From: JAIRTY01 sp050257395
GTDB taxonomy: Bacteria > Actinomycetota > Actinomycetes > Streptosporangiales > Streptosporangiaceae
DNA: 64,000 nt
Direction: 5' to 3'
Assembly (NCBI GenBank): GCA_050257395.1
Contig: JBLMWU010000243.1
Coordinates: forward strand, 25,624 to 89,623
Shown here: positions 1 through 7,709 of the stretch, in pieces
Position numbering within the stretch: the first letter of the stretch is position 1
How the letters are laid out: every line of letters starts with the position of its first letter
Position numbers and translations under genes: made by a program
Notes under the pieces: model-generated
Databases searched by the model: none
Seen by the model: only the letters and a program-made list of their open reading frames with translations
Told to the model about the DNA's origin: nothing

Positions 1-83
1 CCGGCCAGGTCAAGGCCGATGCCGAACAGCGCCTGGAAGTCGCCGTATCCCGCATCCAGGCCGCGGATCGCCAGCGAGGTCAC
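1..83 (-). CDS. livF: Branched-chain-type ABC transporter ATPase LivF, N-terminal 27 codons (runs off the left edge)
   Basis: A GTG start at 83 overlaps the stop of the preceding livG-like gene in a GTGA arrangement, so the two are probably translationally coupled. The visible N-terminus reads MTSLAIRGLDAGYGDFQALF, the usual opening of LivF-type ATPases, where the aromatic residue of GYGDFQAL stacks on the adenine of ATP. The rest, including Walker A, lies outside the window. It would be the second ATPase of the importer encoded by the two genes to its right. Substrate is inferred only from context (aromatic acids, see pobA and vanA). Confidence 0.8.
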   Translation of the reverse strand, partial: MTSLAIRGLDAGYGDFQALFGIGLDLA

Positions 84-802
84 CCGACTGCTCCTCCCAG
101 GTAGGCGCGCCGGACCTGGGCGTCGGCCATCATCGCGGCGGGCGTGCCGTCGAACAGCAGCCGGCCGTCGGCCAGGCAGACCACCCGCTCCACCACCCGG
201 GTCAGCGCCCGCATGATGTGCTCGACCCACACGATGGTGGTGCCCGCGGCGTGGACCCCGCTGATGGTCGCGATGAGCGCGTCGGTCTCCGGCTCGGTCA
301 GCCCGCCCGCGATCTCGTCCAGCAGCAGCACGGACGGCTGGGTGGCCAGCGCCCGGGCGAGCTCCAGCCGCTTGCGCTCCAGCAGCGTGAGATGGCGGGC
401 GGCCACGTCCGCCTTGGCGGCCAGGCCGGCCCGCACCAGGGCGGCGTAGGCGGCGTCGTAGGCGGCGTGCCGCCGCAGGCCGCCGCCGCGGGCGGCGGCG
501 ACCAGGGCGTTCTCGAACACGGTCATGGCGGGGAAGGGCCGGGGCACCTGATAGGTGCGCCCGACCCCGAGCCTCGCCCGGCGGCCCGCGGACGCGCCGG
601 TGACATCGTGGCCGGCCAGGTGGACCCGGCCCCGGTCGGGCCGCCGCCCGCCGGCCACGATGTCCAGCAGCGTGGACTTGCCCGCGCCGTTCGGGCCGAC
701 CACGCCCAGCGCCTGGCCGGCCGGCACCTCGACGCTGACCCCGGTCAGCACCTTGAGGGCACCGAACTGCTGGTGCACGTCCTCGATCGCCAATATGGTC
801 AC
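80..802 (-). CDS. livG: Branched-chain-type ABC transporter ATPase (LivG family)
   Basis: A 240-residue ABC ATPase that would energise uptake from the cytoplasmic face of the membrane. Walker A is GPNGAGKST, Walker B ends LLLDEIAGGL, and the signature region reads LTLLERKRLELARA, a variant of LSGGQ found in some LivG subfamilies. I chose GTG at 802 because it overlaps the stop of the binding-protein gene by four bases (GTGA) and because the protein then starts directly with the ABC fold (MTILAIEDVHQQFGALKVL). An upstream in-frame extension lies inside the binding-protein gene and is not credible. Its own stop overlaps the start of the next ATPase in the same way. No permease gene is visible; they presumably follow on the left. 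Confidence 0.9.
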   Translation of the reverse strand: MTILAIEDVHQQFGALKVLTGVSVEVPAGQALGVVGPNGAGKSTLLDIVAGGRRPDRGRVHLAGHDVTGASAGRRARLGVGRTYQVPRPFPAMTVFENALVAAARGGGLRRHAAYDAAYAALVRAGLAAKADVAARHLTLLERKRLELARALATQPSVLLLDEIAGGLTEPETDALIATISGVHAAGTTIVWVEHIMRALTRVVERVVCLADGRLLFDGTPAAMMADAQVRRAYLGGAVG

Positions 803-2145
803 AGCGGCAGCAGCTTGCCCGCGATCGGGACGGACGGGTCCGCTGCGTTGTTGACGATGACCAGGTCGTACTTGAACTTGGGATCCTTGCTGACCTGCCA
901 CTGCGCCATGTAGTCGGGGTGGTTGGACACGTTCTTCACCGGCCCGCTGGTGAAGTCGTACTTCCCGGTCATCACCTCGCCCTTGGACCGGCCGATGGCG
1001 TGCGCCACCGCCGCGCGGTCGTGCGGGTCACCCGCGGCCTTGAGCGCGGCGGCGGCGATCTCGAACACCGCGTAGTTGAACGACATGGGCTGGGTCCACT
1101 GCTGGCCCGTGGCCGACTGGAACTCGTTCGCGTACTGCTGCGCGGTCATGCCGGTGAGTGAGGATCTGAACGGCACGGTCGGGGTCCACCAGGCGTCGGT
1201 CACCAGGTTCCTGCCGAGCGGCCCGAGCGCGTCCACCACGCTGGGGAACAGCAGCGCCTTGGCGATGGCGGCGATCTTCGGCTTGTAGCCGACCTGGTTG
1301 CACTGCTTCCAGAAGGTCAGGAAGTCCGGCGGCAGCGGGGCGCCGAAGACGATCTCGACGTTGTGCGCCTTGTACTTGTTGATGATCGCGGTGAAGTCGG
1401 TGGTGCCGTCCGGGTAGGGACCCGGGTCGTACACCTTGAAGCCCTCGCCCGGCAGGGCCTTGGTGAACGCGCCGCGGAAGGCCTGGCCGTCCGCGTCGCT
1501 CGGCCACAGGCCGCCGACCACGTGGTTGTTCGGGATGAGCTTCCAGCCCGGCCCCTGCGCGGCCAGCTCGTTCTCCAGCCCGATGAAGTACAGGTAGGTG
1601 TACCTGAACACGGTGGACGTGGCGGGCGAGGAGCCGATCTTGCCGCCGCGGCCCAGCAGCCAGGACTGCCACGGCACGATCGTGCCGATGCAGGGGATGT
1701 GGGCGGCCTCGCACTGGTCCGACACCGGGTTCACCGTCTCCGGGGCGGAGGTGGTGAGCATGATGTCGACGTTCTCCTGGGTGATCAGCTGCTGGGCGAC
1801 CTGGGCGGCGCGCGAGTCGTTGGACTGGCTGTCCCCGGTGACGATCTGGACGCTGTACTTCTTGCCGCCGATGGTCAGGCCCTTGGCGAACGCCTCGCGG
1901 ACCTTCTTGAGCACGAACGGGTTGGCGGTCGCAAAGGGAGCATCTGGGCCGGTCATCGGGCTGATGAAGCCGATCTTGATGGTGCCGGTGGAGCTGGAGC
2001 CGCCGCCCTGCAGGCCGCTGCTGCACGCGGCCAGGCCGAGCCCTGCGGCACCGGCGGCGACGCCGCGCACGAACGTGCGGCGGCTCAGCCCTGGCGCGCT
2101 GGCCTGCCCGGCCGCTGGCCGGGCATTGTCATCCTGCTGACTCAC
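799..2145 (-). CDS. Tat-exported lipoprotein, type I periplasmic-binding protein of a branched-chain-type ABC importer
   Basis: A 448-residue extracellular solute-binding protein (Peripla_BP_6/LivK type). The N-terminus has a twin-arginine motif SRRTFVRG (Arg22-Arg23), a hydrophobic stretch and a lipobox LAAC with Cys41, so it should be Tat-exported and lipid-anchored. A Gly/Ser-rich linker follows, and then the two-lobed binding fold begins near IKIGFISPMTGPDAPF. The GTG start at 2145 has AGGAGG eight bases upstream. It is the first gene of an operon with two overlapping ATPase genes. LivK paralogues in actinobacteria bind amino acids, amides or aromatic acids. The neighbouring aromatic hydroxylases make an aromatic acid a reasonable guess, but no residue I can see proves it. 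Confidence 0.88.
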   Translation of the reverse strand: MSQQDDNARPAAGQASAPGLSRRTFVRGVAAGAAGLGLAACSSGLQGGGSSSTGTIKIGFISPMTGPDAPFATANPFVLKKVREAFAKGLTIGGKKYSVQIVTGDSQSNDSRAAQVAQQLITQENVDIMLTTSAPETVNPVSDQCEAAHIPCIGTIVPWQSWLLGRGGKIGSSPATSTVFRYTYLYFIGLENELAAQGPGWKLIPNNHVVGGLWPSDADGQAFRGAFTKALPGEGFKVYDPGPYPDGTTDFTAIINKYKAHNVEIVFGAPLPPDFLTFWKQCNQVGYKPKIAAIAKALLFPSVVDALGPLGRNLVTDAWWTPTVPFRSSLTGMTAQQYANEFQSATGQQWTQPMSFNYAVFEIAAAALKAAGDPHDRAAVAHAIGRSKGEVMTGKYDFTSGPVKNVSNHPDYMAQWQVSKDPKFKYDLVIVNNAADPSVPIAGKLLPL

Positions 2146-2226
2146 GTCGGTAACCTCCTGTGCGCCGATGCGTGCTATGCAGGATGGGCGCGCAGGCCGG
2201 CTGGTGGTTTGTCAGGCAGTGCGCGG

Positions 2227-3207
2227 CTATTGGCCGGCAGCGCACTGCCCGCGGGCCTGCCCGGAGCGGCGCCGGTACTCGCCGGGCGGGTCCCCGTAGG
2301 CGGCCTTGAAGACCTTGCTGAAGTGGGCGGCGTCGTCGAACCCCCAGGACCGGGCGACCGCCTGCACGCAGCGGGCACCCAGCGCCGGATCCTCCAGGTC
2401 GCGGCGGCAGCGGTCGAGCCGCCGTTCCCGCACCCAGCGGGCCACCGTGGTGCCCTCGTCGTGGAAGAGCTTGTGCAGGTAGCGCACGGAGATGTGGTTG
2501 GCGCCGGCGATGGCGACCGGGTCCAGGTCCGGGTCGCTGAGGTTGCCGTCGATCCACGCCCGCACCGCCAGCAGCAGCGAGTGGCGGGCCGCGGCCGGGT
2601 CGTCCGGCGCCACCGCGGTCCGCTCCCCGAACAGAGTCGCCAGCAGGTCGAGCACGTTCCCGGCCAGCCGGTGGTTGACCGAGCCGCCGGCCTCCTCCAG
2701 GTTCCGGACCAGCTGCCGCAGGAACGTCCCCACCAGCAGGCCGGTGCTGTCGCCGCTGGACACCGGGCTGGCCAGCACCCGCTCCACGGCGCCCGGCGGC
2801 AGGTGCAGCCGCCCGCACGGGAACATGAGGAAGGACATGTCGTGCGGCTCGGAGAACGACATGGTGTAGGGGCGGCGGCAGTCGTAGATGGCCAGGTCAC
2901 CCGGGCGCAGCAGCGCCTCCCTGCCGTCCTGGATCAGCAGGCAGGAGCCGCGCGTCAGCAGGCCGACCTTGTAGTAGTCGCCGTCGCGGAGGGCGATCGC
3001 CCGCCGGGTGCGCGAGGCCAGGTGCGGGGTGGCGGCCACCCGCGAGACCCGCAGGTCGCCGAGCGCCCAGGAGGCGATCTCGCCGCGGAACGGCTCACGG
3101 TCCACCGGCGCGCACTCGAGCGGCACGTACGTCGCGGACACCCAGTGCCGCCAGTGCGCGAACCGGTCTTCCTGGGTCACGTCATCGGTCCGCAGGAAAT
3201 CAGCCAT
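2227..3207 (-). CDS. AraC-family transcriptional regulator, likely of the adjacent aromatic-acid genes
   Basis: A 326-residue regulator with an N-terminal AraC_binding_2-type cupin-like domain (roughly residues 15-195) and a C-terminal double helix-turn-helix (roughly 215-315). The latter ends in the characteristic WGFDDAAHFSKVFKAAYGDPPGEYRR. The start at ATG 3207 is fixed by an excellent AGGAGGTGG ribosome site a few bases upstream; a longer in-frame extension to 3423 has no such site. It sits between the ABC operon, same strand and 81 bases downstream, and the divergent pobA, which is the classic place for a PobR/VanR-like activator. Effector and target are inferred from that position only. 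Confidence 0.88.
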   Translation of the reverse strand: MADFLRTDDVTQEDRFAHWRHWVSATYVPLECAPVDREPFRGEIASWALGDLRVSRVAATPHLASRTRRAIALRDGDYYKVGLLTRGSCLLIQDGREALLRPGDLAIYDCRRPYTMSFSEPHDMSFLMFPCGRLHLPPGAVERVLASPVSSGDSTGLLVGTFLRQLVRNLEEAGGSVNHRLAGNVLDLLATLFGERTAVAPDDPAAARHSLLLAVRAWIDGNLSDPDLDPVAIAGANHISVRYLHKLFHDEGTTVARWVRERRLDRCRRDLEDPALGARCVQAVARSWGFDDAAHFSKVFKAAYGDPPGEYRRRSGQARGQCAAGQ

Positions 3208-3400
3208 TACCACCTCCTGTCGTCCGCCATGTTCGCGCACAGGATGCTTGTTCGTAAAGCGCACTCTGGGGATTGCCATCCCGGGGCGGCGGCTCGCGGC
3301 ACCGCCCGGCGCCCGGTCACGATGAGTGATCGCATGCGTAACATAGACCGCGATAACACCATGAGGCGCGTCACAGTCCGCGGCGCGCCGCGCGTCCGCG

Positions 3401-3429
3401 TTGACACAGCGTGACGCCATCACTAGGGT
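3401..3429 (+). promoter_or_regulatory. Sigma-70-type promoter for pobA
   Basis: TTGACA at 3401-3406, a 17-base spacer and TAGGGT at 3424-3429 match the actinobacterial housekeeping consensus (TTGACn, TAnnnT). Transcription would start near 3436, leaving a 225-base leader before pobA. Confidence 0.65.
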
Positions 3430-3492
3430 CCGGCATGTTCGTGTTAAGAACGTTTGTTCATATGTCGCACCAAGCGGGCGAGGGAGCCGGCC

Positions 3493-3591
3493 GTGACCTT
3501 CCTGGACGGGGCGGGAGTGCCAGCACCGGCGCCTTCACCGGGATGGGGGTGGATTACGATGCGGCGGGAAATCGCCCCCTATCCCTGCTAA
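3493..3591 (+). CDS. Possible 32-residue leader ORF upstream of pobA
   Basis: GTG at 3493 is preceded by AGGGAG with six bases of spacing and runs 32 codons to TAA. It lies wholly inside the predicted pobA leader and would encode a Pro/Trp-containing peptide (it includes PAPAPSPGWGW). I recognise no family. It may be an uORF that tunes pobA, or simply chance in GC-rich DNA. Confidence 0.22.
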   Translation: MTFLDGAGVPAPAPSPGWGWITMRREIAPYPC

Positions 3592-3661
3592 CCGGGCACC
3601 GCCCGCACCGGGCAGCGTCCCGCAGCCCCCGTCCACCCCCACACCCCCCTCGGGGCACCAC

Positions 3662-4840
3662 ATGCGCACTCAAGTCGGAATCGTCGGTGCCGGCCCGGCC
3701 GGCCTGCTGCTGTCTCACCTGCTCGCCCTGCGCGGCATCGAGTCGGTGGTGGTGGAGAACCGCAGCCGCGCCTACTGCGAGGCCCGGCAGCGGGCGGGCA
3801 TCATCGAGGACGGCGCCGTCCGGCTGCTGCGCGAGGCCGGGCTCGGCGAGCGGCTCGATCGCGAAGGGCTCGAGCACGGCGGGATCTACCTGCAGTTCGC
3901 CGGCGAGCGCCACCACATCGACTTCCGCGACCTCACCGGCGGCCGCTCGGTCACCGTGTACGCGCAGACCGAGGTGGTCAAGGACCTGATCGCCGGCAGG
4001 CTCGCCGACGGCGGCACGATCGAGTTCGAGATCACGGACACGGCCGTGACCGGCCTGGACACCGACCGGCCGGTGCTCAGCTACACCACGGCGGACGGCA
4101 GCCGCCACGACGTCACCTGTGACGTGATCGCGGGCTGCGACGGCTTCCACGGCATCTGCCGGCCGGCCATCCCGGGCGGCCTGCTGACCGTGCGGGAGCG
4201 CGAGTACCCCTACGCCTGGCTGGGCATCCTGGCCGAGGTGCCGCCGTCCACCGACGAGCTGATCTACGCGCACCACCCGGACGGGTTCGCCCTGCACAGC
4301 ATGCGCACGCCGCAGATCAGCCGGCTGTACCTGCAGGTCGCCCCCGACGAGTCCATCGCCAACTGGAGCGATGACCGGATCTGGGCGGCGCTGCAGCAGC
4401 GGTTCGCGCTGCCCGGCTGGGAGCTGCAGGAAGGGCCGATCTTCGAGAAGAGCATCACGCCGATGCGCAGCTTCGTCAGCTCGCCGATGCGCCACGGCCG
4501 GCTCTTCCTGGCCGGCGACGCCGCCCACATCGTGCCGCCCACCGGCGCCAAGGGCCTCAACCTGGCCATGGCGGACGTGACCGTGCTCGCGGACACGCTG
4601 GAGGGCCTGCTGCTGCGTGGCGACACCGCGCTCGCGGACGGCTATTCGGACCGGTGCCTGCAGCGGGTCTGGCGGTCCACCCACTTCTCCTGGTGGATGA
4701 CCACCATGCTGCACCCCTCCCCGGGCGCCGACCCGATGGACCTGGAGCTCCAGCTGTCCCAGCTGCGCTACGTCACCGGCTCCCGGGCCGCGGCCACCTC
4801 GCTGGCCGAGAACTACGTGGGCTACCCGGCGATCCGCTGA
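3662..4840 (+). CDS. pobA: 4-hydroxybenzoate 3-monooxygenase
   Basis: A 392-residue class A flavoprotein hydroxylase that converts 4-hydroxybenzoate, FAD and NAD(P)H to protocatechuate, the entry to the beta-ketoadipate pathway. The length matches PobA (about 390). The FAD-binding GAGPAG lies at residues 9-14, the DG motif (GCDGFHG) at about 158-164, and the second FAD motif GDAAHIVPPTGAKGLN begins at 285. The conserved ARQRAGIIE near residue 41 is typical of PobA. ATG 3662 has only a weak GGGGC site. It is divergent from an AraC regulator and followed 73 bases later by the Rieske oxygenase, so 4-hydroxybenzoate and vanillate-type acids may be used together. No protocatechuate ring-cleavage genes are in the window. 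Confidence 0.93.
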   Translation: MRTQVGIVGAGPAGLLLSHLLALRGIESVVVENRSRAYCEARQRAGIIEDGAVRLLREAGLGERLDREGLEHGGIYLQFAGERHHIDFRDLTGGRSVTVYAQTEVVKDLIAGRLADGGTIEFEITDTAVTGLDTDRPVLSYTTADGSRHDVTCDVIAGCDGFHGICRPAIPGGLLTVREREYPYAWLGILAEVPPSTDELIYAHHPDGFALHSMRTPQISRLYLQVAPDESIANWSDDRIWAALQQRFALPGWELQEGPIFEKSITPMRSFVSSPMRHGRLFLAGDAAHIVPPTGAKGLNLAMADVTVLADTLEGLLLRGDTALADGYSDRCLQRVWRSTHFSWWMTTMLHPSPGADPMDLELQLSQLRYVTGSRAAATSLAENYVGYPAIR

Positions 4841-4913
4841 CGCCAGCCGCGGCCCCGCGCCGGGCCGGGCGATAATCCGGAGGTCGGCACAGCGTCCGCC
4901 CCCGGGAGTGCCC

Positions 4914-6011
4914 ATGATCCGCAATGCCTGGTATGTCGCTGGCTTCGCTGCCGAGTTCGCGCCCGGCGCGGTCAGCGGGCAGGTGATCACCGGCCGGCCG
5001 CTGGTGCTGTGGCGCACCCGGGCCGGCCGGGTTACGGCGCTGGACGCGCGCTGCGCGCACAAGCGGTTCCCGCTGTGGGCGGGCCGGCTGCTCGACGGCG
5101 ACGTGCTCGAATGCGCCTACCACGGGTTCGCCTACGACGCCGGCGGGCGGTGCGTGGCGATCCCGGCGCTGCACGGGCAGGGCGACAAGATCCCGCACAC
5201 GGCCCGCCAGCGGGCCTTCCCGGTGACCGAGCAGGACGGCGTCGTCTGGCTCTGGCCCGGCGACCGCGAGCCGGCCGGCCCGCCGCCCCGCACCCCGGAG
5301 ATCGGCTCGGACGGCTGGGAGACGATCAGCACGGAGCCGATGGAGGTGGCCGCCAGCGCCCGGCTGCTCATCGAGAACCTCTTCGACCTGACCCACTTCT
5401 ACCCGCTGCACGCCGGCAACATCGGCTCGCTGGCCGATGCCCGGGTGCCGGTGCAGATCGAGCGCGGCGAGACCGGCGGCCTGCCCTACCTCAAGACGAT
5501 CCGCCGCCGCGCGCGCTTCACCCTGCCGCCGATGACCCGCGACCGGTTCGGCCTCGAGGTCGCCGACCAGGTGCAGGAGCACACCATGGTCGGTCCCGGC
5601 CTGTTCCACGTGGTCGTGACCGTGGCGCCGCCCGGCCGCCTCGGCACCGCGGACGAGCAGGGTTTCGTGCTGTACCAGAGCATCACGCCCCGCGACGGGT
5701 CCAGCCACGCCTGGCGGCGCGCCATCTGCTGCCGGGCGGGCGCCCGCTGGGCGGCCTCACCCGGCCGGAGCCTGGCGGAGGCCATCGCGGCGGGCGCGCC
5801 CACGGTGGTGGAGCAGGACCGGTGGGCCGTCGAGGAGCAGCAGAAGATGTTCGCCTACCCGGACGACGGATACCGCGAGGTGCACATCCGCACCGACGGC
5901 GCGGTGGTGATGGCCCGGCGGATCCTCGACGACCTGGCAGCGGCCGAAGGGGCGGCGGACCTGCCGCAGGTGTCCAGCCAGCGGGCACGCCGGCCCGCGG
6001 ACGTGACATGA
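4914..6011 (+). CDS. Rieske non-heme iron oxygenase, VanA-like (aromatic O-demethylase oxygenase)
   Basis: A 365-residue oxygenase subunit of the vanillate O-demethylase/toluate type, which would demethylate or hydroxylate an aromatic acid using O2 and electrons from a reductase. The Rieske [2Fe-2S] ligands are CxH at Cys47/His49 and CxxH at Cys67/His70, 17 residues apart. The mononuclear iron triad DxxHxxxxH is Asp158, His161 and His166. I start at ATG 4914 (MIRNAWYVAGF, a common VanA opening, with GGGAG upstream) rather than GTG 4908. A GATAAT at 4871-4876 could be a minus-ten element. VanB, the usual reductase partner, is absent; instead the stop overlaps a 66-residue CxxC protein (ATGA). 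The exact substrate is not determinable from sequence. Confidence 0.87.
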   Translation: MIRNAWYVAGFAAEFAPGAVSGQVITGRPLVLWRTRAGRVTALDARCAHKRFPLWAGRLLDGDVLECAYHGFAYDAGGRCVAIPALHGQGDKIPHTARQRAFPVTEQDGVVWLWPGDREPAGPPPRTPEIGSDGWETISTEPMEVAASARLLIENLFDLTHFYPLHAGNIGSLADARVPVQIERGETGGLPYLKTIRRRARFTLPPMTRDRFGLEVADQVQEHTMVGPGLFHVVVTVAPPGRLGTADEQGFVLYQSITPRDGSSHAWRRAICCRAGARWAASPGRSLAEAIAAGAPTVVEQDRWAVEEQQKMFAYPDDGYREVHIRTDGAVVMARRILDDLAAAEGAADLPQVSSQRARRPADVT

Positions 6012-6208
6012 CCGGCGGCCTGCCCGCACGCTGGGGGTTCTGCCCCGGCTGCGAGCGCTGGCGGCTGACGGACGCCTGGGGTGAGCCGCCCGCCTGCCCC
6101 GGCTGCGGCACCGCACCGGACCCCATCGAGCAGTGGGCGGCCGGGACCGGGCGCACGCTGCTGATCCTGGACCTGCCGCCCGGCGGCGAGCTGCCGCTGC
6201 TCAGCTGA
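6008..6208 (+). CDS. Small zinc-ribbon/rubredoxin-like protein coupled to the Rieske oxygenase
   Basis: A 66-residue protein with two CPGC motifs (Cys12/Cys15 and Cys30/Cys33), the second continuing as CPGCG, so one metal (Zn, or Fe as in rubredoxin) could be bound by four cysteines. Its ATG overlaps the stop of the oxygenase gene (ATGA, 6008-6011), which implies coupled translation. The last eight bases overlap the end of the convergent histidine kinase gene. The C-terminal half (ending TLLILDLPPGGELPLLS) is hydrophobic and acidic and unlike anything I recognise. It may be an electron carrier or an assembly/stability subunit for the oxygenase. That is inference, and a general zinc-ribbon role is equally possible. 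Confidence 0.72.
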   Translation: MTGGLPARWGFCPGCERWRLTDAWGEPPACPGCGTAPDPIEQWAAGTGRTLLILDLPPGGELPLLS

Positions 6209-7709
6209 CGTCTGCAGGAGCGTCCGGCGCCCGGCCCTGGCCAACGGGCAGGGTGATCGTGATGCGCAGCCCGTGCGGGTGGCTCAGCGCCGCCACCGCG
6301 GTCCCGCCGTGCGCGGCCGCGGTGGCGGTCACGATGGCCAGGCCCAGGCCGGAACCGTTGCGGGCCGGCTGGGCGGTGCCGCGGTAGAAGCGGTCGAAGA
6401 TACGCGGCAGGTCCGCGGCGGGGATGCCCGGGCCGTTGTCGCTCACCCCGACGGTGAGCTCACCGCCCCGGCGGGCGGCGGTGATCACCGCGACGGTGCC
6501 GGGCGGGGTGTGCACCCGCACGTTGGCCAGCAGATTGTCGATGGCCCGGCGCAGGAGCTCTTCGTCCCCGGTGGTCACCAGGCCCGGCTCGATGTCCTGC
6601 TTCCAGGTCCACTGCGGGCTGTCCGCCTCCGCCCGCCCGGCGCACCCGCTGACCAGGGCGCTCAGGTCCACCGGCTCGCAGCGCCGGTCAGGCTGCTGGT
6701 CGAGGCGGGCGAGCCGGAGCATGTCATCGACCAGCACGCCCATCCGCCGGGCCTCCAGCGCGATCCGCCGTATCGCCTCGTCGACCTCGGGCCGGGTGGA
6801 CAGGGCACCCTGCTGGTACAGCTCGGCGTTGGCCCGCAGCGAGGCGAGCGGGTTGCGCAGCTCGTGGCTGGCGTCGGCGAAGAACCGCCGGGTGGCTTCC
6901 TGGCTGGCCTCCCGCTCCCGCACGGCCGCCTCGATGCGCCCGAGCATCCCGTTCAGGGCCGCGCCCAGGCGGCCCACCTCGCTGGCCGGATCGTGACTGC
7001 CGACCCGGTCGGTGAGGTCACCGGCGGTGATCCGGTCGGCGTCCGCGGCCATCGCCTCGATCGGCCGCAGGCCGCGCCGCATCACCAGCCCGATGCCGCC
7101 CCCGACCAGCAGCAGCGCCGCCAGCGAGCCGACGGTGAGGATCAGCTCCAGCTGGCCGACCGTCGAGGTGACCCCGTCCAGGCTGGTGCTCGCCACCAGG
7201 GTGCCGGCGTCGGCGGCCACGGCCTGCACCCGTACCTTGCCGGGGCCGAAGCTGGCCCGCACGGTCTTGGGCGACGCCCAGGAACCCTGTGCTGTCTGCC
7301 CGGGCGGCACCCGGGGAGCCAGGCCGCGGTTGATCGCGTAGAGCGGGATGACCCGGTGGTCAGCGGTCAGGAATCCGACGTAGTAGGTGCCCAGCAGGCC
7401 AGGGAAGGCAGGCGGCCCCGGGAAGAACACCTGAGCGGGGTGACCGCCGTGGATCCGCCGCGCCACTTCCAGCGCCTGCGCGAGCCGCTGCCCCCGGAAC
7501 TGGGTGAGGACCTTGCCCAGCCGGGCGTCGGTCTGCCAGAACAGGTACCCCCGGAAAGCCGTGACCGCGGCGAGGTCGAAGGCCGCGAGGGTGACCAGCA
7601 TGACCGCCATGACACCGGCCACCACCCGGACCCGCAGCTGGCCCCGGCGCGGCCGCAGCAGCGGCGCCCCGCGCCGCGGCCAGGCCCGCCAGCGGCGGTT
7701 ACCGCGCAT
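6201..7709 (-). CDS. Two-component sensor histidine kinase with HAMP domain
   Basis: A 502-residue membrane kinase. A transmembrane helix near residues 30-52 is followed by an extracytoplasmic sensor of about 130 residues, a second helix near 185-207, HAMP to about 262, and HisKA with ADASHELRNP (His282 is the phosphorylation site). HATPase_c follows with an N-box (IDNLLANVRVH), G1 (DNGPGIP) and G2 (GSGLGLAI). The ATG at 7709 overlaps the last 11 bases of the response regulator gene, so the pair is co-translated. The order regulator-kinase and the domain set resemble MprAB/CseBC/TcrXY systems that sense envelope stress. The signal is unknown because the sensor domain is not one I recognise. 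Confidence 0.92.
   Translation of the reverse strand: MRGNRRWRAWPRRGAPLLRPRRGQLRVRVVAGVMAVMLVTLAAFDLAAVTAFRGYLFWQTDARLGKVLTQFRGQRLAQALEVARRIHGGHPAQVFFPGPPAFPGLLGTYYVGFLTADHRVIPLYAINRGLAPRVPPGQTAQGSWASPKTVRASFGPGKVRVQAVAADAGTLVASTSLDGVTSTVGQLELILTVGSLAALLLVGGGIGLVMRRGLRPIEAMAADADRITAGDLTDRVGSHDPASEVGRLGAALNGMLGRIEAAVREREASQEATRRFFADASHELRNPLASLRANAELYQQGALSTRPEVDEAIRRIALEARRMGVLVDDMLRLARLDQQPDRRCEPVDLSALVSGCAGRAEADSPQWTWKQDIEPGLVTTGDEELLRRAIDNLLANVRVHTPPGTVAVITAARRGGELTVGVSDNGPGIPAADLPRIFDRFYRGTAQPARNGSGLGLAIVTATAAAHGGTAVAALSHPHGLRITITLPVGQGRAPDAPADVS

Larger units (their letters stand above)
3208..3661. other. 454-base divergent intergenic region between araC-type gene and pobA
   Basis: No convincing gene. 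It holds a good promoter toward pobA (3401-3429), a possible short leader ORF (3493-3591) and two copies of a nonamer TTGTTC[GA]TA. One copy, at 3248-3256, is close to the regulator start; the other, at 3454-3462, lies about 18 bases after the predicted pobA transcription start. They are plausible AraC-protein sites, but two short matches could be chance. Confidence 0.6.

Noticed and set aside
1..3207. The two branched-chain-type importers as a recent duplication
   Set aside because: Gene order, export signals of the binding proteins (Tat versus Sec) and LivG signature motifs differ, so they are separate old members of the family.
3411..3989. 192-codon plus-strand ORF spanning the pobA start
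   Set aside because: Overlaps pobA in another frame, with Ser/Arg-rich composition typical of a shadow; the pobA frame has full family conservation.
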